This document shows, piece by piece, positions 1-5,970 of a DNA stretch of 15,370 bases. Below the pieces are notes generated by a model that worked only from the letters and a program-made list of their open reading frames with translations, did no database searches and was not told the origin of the DNA. Numbering within the stretch: position 1 is the first letter of the stretch; each line of letters opens with the position of its first letter. The translations under genes and the position numbers were made by a program. The DNA is from Gammaproteobacteria bacterium (GTDB lineage Bacteria > Pseudomonadota > Gammaproteobacteria > DAOWEP01), in the NCBI GenBank assembly GCA_030638455.1, contig DAOWEP010000099.1:1-15370 (forward strand). The letters run 5' to 3'.

Positions 1-323
1 CACCACTTCACCTGCTTCGCCCTTTGCGCAATAACATTAAACAGCCCGTTATCCGGCCCAACATACCAGCGGCCATCTGCCTGTACCAGGGCTGCGCGCC
101 GGTCACTACCTACTCCCGGGTCAATTACGCAAAGAAATATAGTGTCTTCGGGGAATTCATTTACATAGGCCGCCAGCAAATAGGCCGCTGCCTGGATATC
201 AAACGAGGGTAGGTCAGAAAACAGGTCAATGACCGGTACATCCGGTGCCTGTTGGCACAATACAGACTTCATCTGACCAATGTATGGCCCTTCCATCCCG
301 AAGTCTGTTACCAGAACAATCAT
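1..323 (-). CDS. S-adenosylmethionine hydrolase (SAM hydroxide adenosyltransferase, DUF62 family), N-terminal part, truncated by window edge
   Basis: The reading frame opens at an ATG (321-323) and stays open for 107 codons to the left edge, so the stop lies outside the window. I translated it by hand. Motifs seen are TDFG (residues 6-9), PYIGQMK (13-19), DPGVG (68-72) followed by Arg75, and GPDNGLF (89-95). These are the hallmarks of the DUF62 family, which is related to fluorinase and SalL and cleaves SAM to adenosine and methionine using water. Asp68 and Arg75 match the first two members of the Asp-Arg-His set described for this family; the His should lie past the edge. No signal peptide is seen, so it is probably cytosolic. 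The Shine-Dalgarno is weak (GGA about 11 nt upstream). It is a separate unit from the ribosomal block, behind a terminator. The family assignment is firm; its cellular role is not known from the context. Confidence 0.88.
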   Translation of the reverse strand, partial: MIVLVTDFGMEGPYIGQMKSVLCQQAPDVPVIDLFSDLPSFDIQAAAYLLAAYVNEFPEDTIFLCVIDPGVGSDRRAALVQADGRWYVGPDNGLFNVIAQRAKQVKW

Positions 324-345
324 GAGCCAATATTCCGTTATTTTG

Positions 346-373
346 ATATTAAACGCAAAGACAAATTCGACAA
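346..373 (-). promoter_or_regulatory. candidate sigma70-type promoter for the SAM hydrolase gene
   Basis: On the minus strand TTGTCG (368-373) is followed after 16 nt by TAATAT (346-351). Each box matches the consensus at four of six positions. Transcription would start about 16 nt upstream of the ATG at 323. The gene needs its own promoter because a terminator separates it from rplQ. The match is modest and other placements are possible. Confidence 0.35.
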
Positions 374-384
374 GATCGAATTTG
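362..384. promoter_or_regulatory. perfect 9-bp inverted repeat, possible operator
   Basis: CAAATTCGA (362-370) and TCGAATTTG (376-384) are exact reverse complements separated by CAAGA. The left arm covers the candidate -35 box of the SAM hydrolase gene. A dyad of this size over a promoter is the usual layout of a repressor site, but it could equally be a hairpin in a longer leader transcript. The dyad itself is certain; the role is inferred. Confidence 0.4.
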
Positions 385-386
385 GA

Positions 387-409
387 CAGCTTTAGCTGCC
401 CCGAAGGGG
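387..409. other. two adjacent short hairpins
   Basis: CAGC-TTTA-GCTG (387-398) is followed directly by CCCC-GAA-GGGG (399-409). Read on the minus strand the second gives a C(TTCG)G tetraloop stem. They lie just upstream of the 362-384 inverted repeat, giving three dyads in a row in about 50 nt. If transcription starts upstream they would form a structured 5' leader; if the candidate promoter at 346-373 is used they are not transcribed with the gene. Confidence 0.4.
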
Positions 410-480
410 TGAAGACCATGGAGGGTCTAGATCAATATTGCAGAGTTCTAAAGTGGGTTTTCATTCGGCATATCGCCATC

Positions 481-594
481 GGCATCCTGACCATACCCTG
501 CTCCTGCGCGTCCTGCGCCCGCAGGATACCGGTCATCCTGACATCGCCGCTCCTTGCCATCCATGGCACCACGGCATACAGCACATCCATGTGC
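481..594. repeat. cluster of short palindromes, REP-like intergenic element
   Basis: This part of the gene-free spacer (324-652) is packed with dyads: TCCTGC/GCAGGA (511-526), CAGGAT/ATCCTG (522-540), GTCA/TGAC (532-542), TGCCAT-CC-ATGGCA (555-568) and GCACAT-CC-ATGTGC (581-594). The last two share the core CATCCATG and have centres 26 bp apart. CATCCTGA also occurs twice as a direct repeat (483-490 and 534-541). No credible protein is encoded. The look is that of a dispersed palindromic intergenic repeat, but copy number cannot be judged from one window. Confidence 0.5.
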
Positions 595-596
595 AT

Positions 597-626
597 AAAA
601 AAGGCCGGATAAAAATCCGGCCTTTT
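597..626 (-). terminator. intrinsic terminator at the end of the alpha operon
   Basis: A perfect 10-bp stem (601-610 with 615-624, core GGCCGG) closes a four-base loop. On the minus strand it is followed by six T residues (602 to 597) and lies 28 nt after the rplQ stop codon. On the plus strand it is followed by only four T, so it works mainly for rplQ transcripts, though some bidirectional activity is possible. Confidence 0.92.
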
Positions 627-652
627 CGGTATTAATAAATCAGGAGTCTAGC

Positions 653-1054
653 TTAATCATCATCCCCTAAATCAAGGATATCCTCTTCTTCTGCAATCGG
701 ACGATCTACTAGCTCAACAAAGGCCATGGGTGCCTTGTCGCCTGAACGAAATCCACACTTCAGAATACGTATGTAGCCACCGGGACGCTCTTTGTAACGA
801 GGACCCAGATCACTGAACAGTTTGCCTACCATGTCACGATCACGCAGACGTGAAAAAATGGTGCGGCGCTTCGCAACGTTATCATCCTTGGCCATGGTGA
901 TCATTGGCTCTGCCACACGGCGCAGTTCCTTTGCCTTTGGCAAGGTCGTCTTGATCACTTCATGACGAAACAATGATGCTGCCATGTTACGGAACATTGC
1001 CTTACGATGGCTACTGTTGCGATTTAGTTGTCGTCCACTATTACGATGTCGCAT
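653..1054 (-). CDS. rplQ: 50S ribosomal protein L17
   Basis: This is a 133-residue L17, part of the large subunit near the tunnel exit. The N-terminal MRHRNSGRQLNRNSSHRKAM segment (residues 1-20) is the family signature, and the central RLRDRDMVGKLFSDLGPRY region is well conserved. The protein ends in a very acidic tail (EEEDILDLGDDD), slightly longer than in E. coli. The ATG is preceded by AGGA with suitable spacing (AGGAAAGAGTC). It is the last gene of the alpha group, 69 nt after rpoA, and is followed by the terminator at 597-626. The rpoA-rplQ gap shows no obvious promoter or hairpin. Confidence 0.97.
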   Translation of the reverse strand: MRHRNSGRQLNRNSSHRKAMFRNMAASLFRHEVIKTTLPKAKELRRVAEPMITMAKDDNVAKRRTIFSRLRDRDMVGKLFSDLGPRYKERPGGYIRILKCGFRSGDKAPMAFVELVDRPIAEEEDILDLGDDD

Positions 1055-1123
1055 GACTCTTTCCTACTTAATTCTATTGTTCTAAAAAATTCTGGCTAAC
1101 TATAAACCTGGAAATCCAGATAA

Positions 1124-2128
1124 CTACATGCCTACCGCTTTGTCATCATCCTTAAGTCCTGGTGGTGGCCAGTTCTCCAGGCGCATACCCAATGACAAGC
1201 TGTGGGATGCCAATACATCCTTGATCTCGGTAAGAGACTGCTTGCCCAGATTTGGTGTCTTTAACAGCTCTACTTCAGTGCGCTGGATAAGGTCACCTAT
1301 ATAGTAGATGCTCTCGGCCTTCAGGCAATTTGCAGAACGTACGGTCAACTCAAGGTCATCCACTGGACGTAGCAGAATCGGATCAATATCAGATTCTTTC
1401 TCTTCCGGTACCTGTTCTTCTGTACCCTTCAGGTCAACAAATACAGATAGCTGCTCTTGCAGGATACCTGCTGCCTGACGAATGGCATTTTCCGGATCAA
1501 CGGTGCCATCTGTTTCAATATCGATAATCAGCTTATCAAGGTCGGTACGCTGTTCTACACGCGCACTTTCCACATTATAGGTAACGCGATAGACAGGACT
1601 GTAAGTGGCATCCAGTCTCAAGTGCCCGATTGGCTTGCTTTCCTCTTCCTTTGCAGCACGCTGTGGGGCAGGTACATACCCGCGGCCACGTTCGACCTTC
1701 AGGGTCATATTCAGGCTACCATTGCTGGTCAGGTGGGCTAACACATGATCAGGGTTAACAAGTTCAACATCGTGATCTAACTTGATGTCACTGGCCAATA
1801 CCGGCCCCTGGCCTTGCTTGCTTAATGTCAGGGTAGCTTCATCTCTGGCATGCATGTTGATTGCCAGACCTTTCAGGTTCAGCAATATTTCAATAATGTC
1901 TTCCTGCACACCTTCCAATGTAGTGTATTCATGCAGTACGCCTTCAATTTCTGCCTCTACAACCGCGCATCCCGGCAATGAAGATAGCAAAATACGGCGT
2001 AATGCGTTTCCAAGCGTATGTCCAAAACCACGTTCAAGTGGCTCAAGAGTAACCTTGGCATGTTGATCATTAAAAACCTGAACATCTACTACCCGAGGTT
2101 TTAGGAATTCCGTTACTGAACCCTGCAT
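1124..2128 (-). CDS. rpoA: DNA-directed RNA polymerase alpha subunit
   Basis: This 334-residue protein is the alpha subunit that nucleates assembly of RNA polymerase. The N-terminal dimerisation domain spans about residues 1-235 (for example LERGFGHTLGNALRRILLSSLPG near residue 30), followed by a flexible linker with EEQVPEEKES. The C-terminal domain (about 255-325) carries VRSANCLKAE, the surface that contacts UP-element DNA (E. coli Arg265, Asn268, Cys269, Lys271), then TPNLGKQSLTEIKDVL. The family is usually about 329 residues in gammaproteobacteria. A good Shine-Dalgarno, AGAGGATACTTC, precedes the ATG. It is co-transcribed with rpsD (93 nt upstream) and rplQ, the standard alpha-operon arrangement. 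Confidence 0.99.
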   Translation of the reverse strand: MQGSVTEFLKPRVVDVQVFNDQHAKVTLEPLERGFGHTLGNALRRILLSSLPGCAVVEAEIEGVLHEYTTLEGVQEDIIEILLNLKGLAINMHARDEATLTLSKQGQGPVLASDIKLDHDVELVNPDHVLAHLTSNGSLNMTLKVERGRGYVPAPQRAAKEEESKPIGHLRLDATYSPVYRVTYNVESARVEQRTDLDKLIIDIETDGTVDPENAIRQAAGILQEQLSVFVDLKGTEEQVPEEKESDIDPILLRPVDDLELTVRSANCLKAESIYYIGDLIQRTEVELLKTPNLGKQSLTEIKDVLASHSLSLGMRLENWPPPGLKDDDKAVGM

Positions 2129-2180
2129 GAAGTATCCTCTATTTGTTTAAACCCGTGTTAAAACTAAAACCAGCAACCCG

Positions 2181-2211
2181 ACTATTTATTACTACAAACT
2201 ATTTACTACAA
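2181..2211. repeat. short imperfect tandem repeat in the rpsD-rpoA spacer
   Basis: ACTATTTATTACTACAA (2181-2197) is followed immediately by ACTATTTACTACAA (2198-2211); the second copy differs only by lacking three bases. The pair lies in the 93-nt untranslated gap between rpsD and rpoA. A related ACTATTTACT sequence occurs in the rpsH-rplF gap. It looks like a slippage duplication; no function is evident. Confidence 0.6.
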
Positions 2212-2221
2212 GAAACGTCTA

Positions 2222-2848
2222 TTACTTGGAGTAAAGCTCAACAACCAGATGTTCATTGATGTCAGATGGTAATTCAGCGCGTTCTGGTTTCGCCCTGTAT
2301 ACACCTTCCATCTTTTTCGCATCAACATCCAACCAGTCTGCAAATCCACGCTGTTGTGCCATTTCCATAGCGAGCTTGACTCGCGCCTGTTCCTTGGCTT
2401 TTTCCTGTACCGAAACAACGTCTGATGCACTTACCTGGAAAGAAGGAATATTTACCTTGACTCCATTAACGGTTACGCCTTTATGCCTAACCAGTTGGCG
2501 TGCCTCTGAACGTGAAGCTGAAAAGCCCATGCGGAAAACCACATTATCCAGCCTTCCTTCCAGCAATTGCAGCAGGTTTTCACCTGTTGAACCTTTAATG
2601 CGTGCAGCCTGCTTATAATAGCTACGGAACTGGCGCTCCAGTACTCCGTATATTCTACGCAGCTTCTGCTTTTCACGAAGCTGCAAAGCGTAGTCTGATA
2701 ATCTTGTCCTGCGCTGCCCATGCTGACCCGGCGGAACCGGACGCACTTCAATGGCGCACTTTGATGTAAAACATTTTTCGCCTTTTAAAAACAGCTTAAC
2801 GCCTTCACGACGACATTGACGACACTTTGAACCAATATACTTTGCCAC
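2222..2848 (-). CDS. rpsD: 30S ribosomal protein S4, zinc-motif (C+) type
   Basis: This 208-residue S4 is a primary 16S rRNA binder and, in enterobacteria, the translational repressor of the alpha operon. The N-terminal domain holds Cys9, Cys12, Cys26 and Cys31, the same spacing as the zinc-binding S4 of Thermus, followed by PVPPGQHGQRR. The E. coli protein lacks this set. The S4 RNA-binding fold follows (about 95-160, GRLDNVVFRMGF and ARQLVRHKGVTVNG), and the C-terminus INEHLVVELYSK is typically proteobacterial. The start is GTG at 2846-2848; the Met-Ala-Lys-Tyr context is conserved, and GGAG lies about 11 nt upstream. It follows rpsK by 46 nt. Identity is certain; zinc binding is inferred from the four cysteines. 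Confidence 0.98.
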   Translation of the reverse strand: MAKYIGSKCRQCRREGVKLFLKGEKCFTSKCAIEVRPVPPGQHGQRRTRLSDYALQLREKQKLRRIYGVLERQFRSYYKQAARIKGSTGENLLQLLEGRLDNVVFRMGFSASRSEARQLVRHKGVTVNGVKVNIPSFQVSASDVVSVQEKAKEQARVKLAMEMAQQRGFADWLDVDAKKMEGVYRAKPERAELPSDINEHLVVELYSK

Positions 2849-2894
2849 TTTTGTTTACTCTCCAGTATCTCCAGGCCTAGCCTTTGCCTATGCG

Positions 2895-3278
2895 TTAAAC
2901 ACGCCGTCTTTTAGGAGGACGACATCCATTATGAGGGATCGGGGTTACGTCTGTAATATTGGTAATTTTCATACCAAGTGCATTGAGTGCACGAACAGCC
3001 GACTCACGACCAGGGCCAGGGCCCTTTATCATTACTTCAAGATTCTTCATGCCAAAATCCAGCACTACCTTGCCGGCACGCTCTGCCGCAACCTGTGCTG
3101 CAAACGGTGTACTCTTACGAGAACCACGGAAACCGGAACCACCTGCTGTAGCCCAGCTCAGTGCATTTCCCTGTCTGTCAGTAATCGTTATGATAGTGTT
3201 ATTAAAAGATGCATGAATATGTGCAATCCCGTCCACTACATTCTTTTTTACCTTTTTCTTTGCTGGCTCTTTTGCCAT
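2895..3278 (-). CDS. rpsK: 30S ribosomal protein S11
   Basis: S11 (127 residues) forms part of the 30S platform near the mRNA exit. The basic N-terminus KEPAKKKVKKNVVDG is followed by the conserved AHIHASFNNTIITITDRQGN (about 19-38), GGSGFRGSRKSTPFAAQ and KGPGPGRESAVRAL. It ends in DVTPIPHNGCRPPKRRRV, the invariant family tail. Length matches the family (about 129). The ATG is preceded by GGGA rather than a strong Shine-Dalgarno. It lies 59 nt after rpsM in the alpha group. Confidence 0.98.
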   Translation of the reverse strand: MAKEPAKKKVKKNVVDGIAHIHASFNNTIITITDRQGNALSWATAGGSGFRGSRKSTPFAAQVAAERAGKVVLDFGMKNLEVMIKGPGPGRESAVRALNALGMKITNITDVTPIPHNGCRPPKRRRV

Positions 3279-3337
3279 AATTAAAATCCCGAAACGAAAA
3301 TAGTTAAATTTCTGAAATAGTATTAATAGTCAAATGC

Positions 3338-3694
3338 TTATTTACGAATAGCCTTGCGTGGGCCCTTGCGTGTACGTGCATTAGTACGTGTACGCTGCCC
3401 TCGTAAAGGCAGTCCACGACGATGACGAATGCCACGATTGGTTCCGAGATCCATCAATCGTTTAATATTCATGGAAGTTTCACGTCTTAAATCACCTTCA
3501 ACGTTATATTTGGTAACTTCACTACGGAGCTTATCCAGATCACCCTCGCTCAGGTCCTTGATCTTTGTTTCAGGACTAATTCCCACGGTATCCAGAATTT
3601 TCTTTGAACGTGTGTGGCCTATGCCATAAATCGCAGTTAGCGATATAACTGCATGTTTATGATCTGGAATATTTATGCCTGCTATACGGGCCAT
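3338..3694 (-). CDS. rpsM: 30S ribosomal protein S13
   Basis: S13 (118 residues) sits in the head of the 30S subunit and contacts the 50S and P-site tRNA. MARIAGINIPDHKHAVISLTAIYGIG opens the protein, with a helix-hairpin-helix region around IYGIGHTRSKKIL (23-35). The C-terminal basic tail GLPLRGQRTRTNARTRKGPRKAIRK reaches toward tRNA. Its start has AGGAG eight bases upstream of the ATG. In E. coli rpsM is the first gene of the alpha operon and its leader is the target of S4 repression. Here a 116-nt gap precedes it, by far the longest in the block. Confidence 0.98.
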   Translation of the reverse strand: MARIAGINIPDHKHAVISLTAIYGIGHTRSKKILDTVGISPETKIKDLSEGDLDKLRSEVTKYNVEGDLRRETSMNIKRLMDLGTNRGIRHRRGLPLRGQRTRTNARTRKGPRKAIRK

Positions 3695-3721
3695 TCAATT
3701 AACTCCTAAATTTCTCAACAA

Positions 3722-3739
3722 TTTCCTGCTCTCAGGAAA
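3722..3739 (-). promoter_or_regulatory. hairpin in the rpsM leader, possible alpha-operon control element
   Basis: TTTCCTG (3722-3728) and CAGGAAA (3733-3739) form a perfect 7-bp stem with a four-base loop. It lies 27 nt upstream of the rpsM start. The following leader contains AAATT and AATTT segments that could pair near the AGGAG. In E. coli S4 represses translation by binding a structured rpsM leader; a similar role here is inferred from position only. Confidence 0.4.
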
Positions 3740-3745
3740 CGCGCA

Positions 3746-3774
3746 ATAATAGCTTAAAACTTAATGAAAATAAA
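3746..3774 (-). promoter_or_regulatory. weak candidate promoter for the alpha group
   Basis: On the minus strand TTTATT (3769-3774) is followed after 17 nt by TATTAT (3746-3751). The -10 box matches five of six consensus bases, the -35 only three. Predicted transcription would begin near 3739, at the base of the leader hairpin. The surroundings are AT-rich, so a chance match is possible. Confidence 0.25.
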
Positions 3775-3778
3775 TCCT

Positions 3779-3798
3779 GTGTAACCCATTGATTACAC
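3779..3798. other. hairpin after rpmJ at the spc/alpha boundary
   Basis: GTGTAA (3779-3784) and TTACAC (3793-3798) form a 6-bp stem with an eight-base loop, 12 nt after the rpmJ stop. It is not GC-rich and the T-run after it on the minus strand is interrupted. At most it is a weak attenuator or an mRNA processing or stability element between the spc and alpha groups. Confidence 0.3.
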
Positions 3799-3810
3799 TT
3801 GACTATTTTA

Positions 3811-3924
3811 TTAACCTTGTCTTTGTTTATGCCTTGGTTCCTTGCAGATAACGCGCACTACACCCTTGCGACGTACAATCTTGCAATTCCTGCAGAATTT
3901 CTTAACAGATGCTCTTACCTTCAT
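3811..3924 (-). CDS. rpmJ: 50S ribosomal protein L36, zinc-binding (C+) type
   Basis: A 37-codon frame I translated by hand from ATG at 3922-3924 to TAA at 3811-3813. The product begins MKVRASVKKFCRNC and contains Cys11, Cys14, Cys27 and His32, the zinc ribbon of L36, and ends HKQRQG. Length (37-38 residues) and sequence match the family. GGAG lies eight bases upstream of the ATG (GGAGAAGAGAA). It stands 45 nt after secY, its usual place as the last gene of the spc group. The protein binds 23S rRNA late in 50S assembly. Confidence 0.97.
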   Translation of the reverse strand: MKVRASVKKFCRNCKIVRRKGVVRVICKEPRHKQRQG

Positions 3925-3969
3925 TTCTCTTCTCCAGTTACTTGGCTGACCATATCCTCTGGTGACAAA

Positions 3970-5316
3970 TTAACGTGCTACACCAGACCGGCCATACCCC
4001 TTCAAATTGGCCTTCTTCATCAGGCCTTCGTACTGGTGAGACATCAAGTGCGTTTGCGTCTGCGCAATAAAGTCCATCACCACTACAACAATAATCAACA
4101 GAGAGGTGCCTCCAAAGTAGAATGGCACTCCCCAGTACAAAATCAAAAACTCAGGCAATAAACAGACAGAAGTAATATATATTGCTCCTGCTGTGGTTAG
4201 ACGCGTCAGCACGCTGTCTACATATTTAGCCGTCTGTTCGCCAGGCCGTATACCCGGTATAAATGCACCTGATTTCTTCAGGTTGTCTGCTGTTTCTCTC
4301 GAATTGAATACCAATGCGGTATAGAAGAAACAGAAGAAAATAATCAGCATCGCGTAAAAAAATACATATAACGGCTGCCCAGGTGACAACATCTGCGCAA
4401 AATCACCTAACCACTCCATGCCTTCATTACTATCGCTGAACCATTTACCCATTGTTGATGGGAAAAGGATCAGGCTGGACGCAAAAATCGGTGGTATTAC
4501 GCCCGACATATTCAACTTTAATGGAAGATGACTGCTTTGTGCCGCAAACATCTTGCGCCCCTGCTGCCTCTTCGCATAATTTACAGTAATCCGACGCTGG
4601 CCCCGCTCTACAAAAATAACAAATGCGGTAACACCAATAGCCAGAATGAACAAAATCAATACCGTAAAGACGCCAATCTCACCGTTACGCGCCTGCTCCA
4701 GAGTTCCACCAATGGCAGCTGGAAGTCCCGCCACAATACCTGCAAAAATAATCAACGATATTCCGTTGCCAATGCCACGCTCGGTAATCTGCTCACCCAG
4801 CCACATCAGAAACATAGTACCAGTCACCAGAGTTACCACTGTCACAAAGTAAAACTGATATAAATCGATTGTTACCAGACCTGGCTGGCCTCCCAGGCCA
4901 ACGGCCACACCTAATGCCTGAAAAGTCGCCAACACAACGGTGCCGTAACGGGTATATTGTGTGATCTTCCTGCGCCCGCCCTCACCTTCCTTTTTTATTT
5001 GCTCTAATGCCGGCACTACCACAGACAAGAGCTGCATAATAATAGATGCCGAGATATATGGCATAATACCCAATGCAAACAACGATAAGCGCTCTAATGC
5101 ACCACCCGAGAACATATTAAACATTCCAAGGATAGTGTTGCGCTGGGCATCAAATAACTGGGCCAACTCAACCGGGTTCAGACCAGGTACCGTTATAAAG
5201 GTACCTGTACGAAAGACCAGAAATGCACCTAAAACAAAAAATATTCTTTGTCTTAGCTCCCTGAACTTACCTCCGTCACCAAGCCCCGATGGCAATTTTG
5301 CTGCCGCCTTTACCAC
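3970..5316 (-). CDS. secY: preprotein translocase subunit SecY
   Basis: SecY (448 residues) is the channel of the Sec translocon in the inner membrane. Ten hydrophobic segments can be followed, for example IFFVLGAFLVF (about 25-36), FALGIMPYISASIIMQLL (about 79-96), FYFVTVVTLVTGTMFLMWLG, GISLIIFAGIVAGLPAAIG and a last one at FGGTSLLIIVVVVMDFIAQ. The long cytosolic loop has ERGQRRITVNYAKRQQGRK and the next loop NLKKSGAFIPGIRPGEQTAKY, both involved in SecA and ribosome contacts. It ends KKANLKGYGRSGVAR. The start is GTG, immediately after the rplO TAA with no gap; the Shine-Dalgarno AGGA sits inside the end of rplO, so translation is probably coupled. Confidence 0.98.
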   Translation of the reverse strand: MVKAAAKLPSGLGDGGKFRELRQRIFFVLGAFLVFRTGTFITVPGLNPVELAQLFDAQRNTILGMFNMFSGGALERLSLFALGIMPYISASIIMQLLSVVVPALEQIKKEGEGGRRKITQYTRYGTVVLATFQALGVAVGLGGQPGLVTIDLYQFYFVTVVTLVTGTMFLMWLGEQITERGIGNGISLIIFAGIVAGLPAAIGGTLEQARNGEIGVFTVLILFILAIGVTAFVIFVERGQRRITVNYAKRQQGRKMFAAQSSHLPLKLNMSGVIPPIFASSLILFPSTMGKWFSDSNEGMEWLGDFAQMLSPGQPLYVFFYAMLIIFFCFFYTALVFNSRETADNLKKSGAFIPGIRPGEQTAKYVDSVLTRLTTAGAIYITSVCLLPEFLILYWGVPFYFGGTSLLIIVVVVMDFIAQTQTHLMSHQYEGLMKKANLKGYGRSGVAR

Positions 5317-5751
5317 TTATTCCTCGATCTTGCCGCCGGCAGATTCAATAGCTGCACGAGCTCCTTTGGTTACTGCAATACCTTTTAACGAAACCGACTT
5401 TTCAATCTTCCCTGATAAAATTACTTTTACACGCTGGGTCTCCTGAGGGATCAGTTGAGCTGCCTTCAATGCCAGCATATCTACTACGTCCGCTTCCACA
5501 GATGCAAGTTCATGCAATCGCAGTTCTGCGCTATAACGCGCCTTGCGAGAACGGAAACCAACTTTAGGCAGACGACGCTGGAGTGGCATCTGACCACCCT
5601 CAAAACCGGTCTTATGGAATCCACCAGAACGTGATTTCTGTCCTTTATGCCCGCGTCCACATGTCTTGCCATTTCCAGACCCAATACCACGGCCTACTCT
5701 TTTGGCCTGATGCTTGCTTCCTTCAGGTGGTTTAATTGTATTTAGCTGCAT
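5317..5751 (-). CDS. rplO: 50S ribosomal protein L15
   Basis: L15 (144 residues) is a large-subunit protein with a long unstructured N-terminal extension that runs into rRNA. MQLNTIKPPEGSKHQAKRVGRG and the glycine/arginine-rich GSGNGKTCGRGHKGQKSRSGG (about 24-44) are the signature, followed by FEGGQMPLQRRLPKVGF. The C-terminal globular part ends TKGARAAIESAGGKIEE. The start lies two bases after the rpmD stop and is preceded by GAGGAG about eight bases upstream. The stop TAA abuts the secY GTG. Confidence 0.98.
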   Translation of the reverse strand: MQLNTIKPPEGSKHQAKRVGRGIGSGNGKTCGRGHKGQKSRSGGFHKTGFEGGQMPLQRRLPKVGFRSRKARYSAELRLHELASVEADVVDMLALKAAQLIPQETQRVKVILSGKIEKSVSLKGIAVTKGARAAIESAGGKIEE

Positions 5752-5753
5752 AA

Positions 5754-5942
5754 TCAGGACTCCTCAACCTTCAACATGTAGCAAGCCTTGTTGATCATGC
5801 CACGATTTTCAGGTGTATCATCTACAAGCACACTATGCCTGATACGGCGCAATCCCAGACCTCTTACACTTGCCTGGTGATTCTTTAGCCTACCGCTCAA
5901 ACTCTTGATCAGTGTTACTTTTAATTTGTTTTGTTTTGCCAT
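5754..5942 (-). CDS. rpmD: 50S ribosomal protein L30
   Basis: L30 is a small single-domain large-subunit protein. The 62-residue product carries KLKVTLIKSLSGRLKNHQASVRGLGLRRI and SVLVDDTPENRGMINKACYMLKVEE, matching the family in length and order. The start ATG has no strong Shine-Dalgarno; the 28-nt gap after rpsE is AT-rich. The stop TGA overlaps the region of the rplO ribosome binding site, so the two genes are likely translated together. Confidence 0.97.
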   Translation of the reverse strand: MAKQNKLKVTLIKSLSGRLKNHQASVRGLGLRRIRHSVLVDDTPENRGMINKACYMLKVEES

Positions 5943-5970
5943 TGCTTTATCTACTATATTTACTCACTGG

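Noticed and set aside
280..635. Plus-strand open frames of 110 and 65 codons in the spacer left of rplQ
   Set aside because: They run across the antisense of the SAM hydrolase start, the palindrome cluster and the terminator, show no recognisable motif and lack plausible ribosome binding sites.
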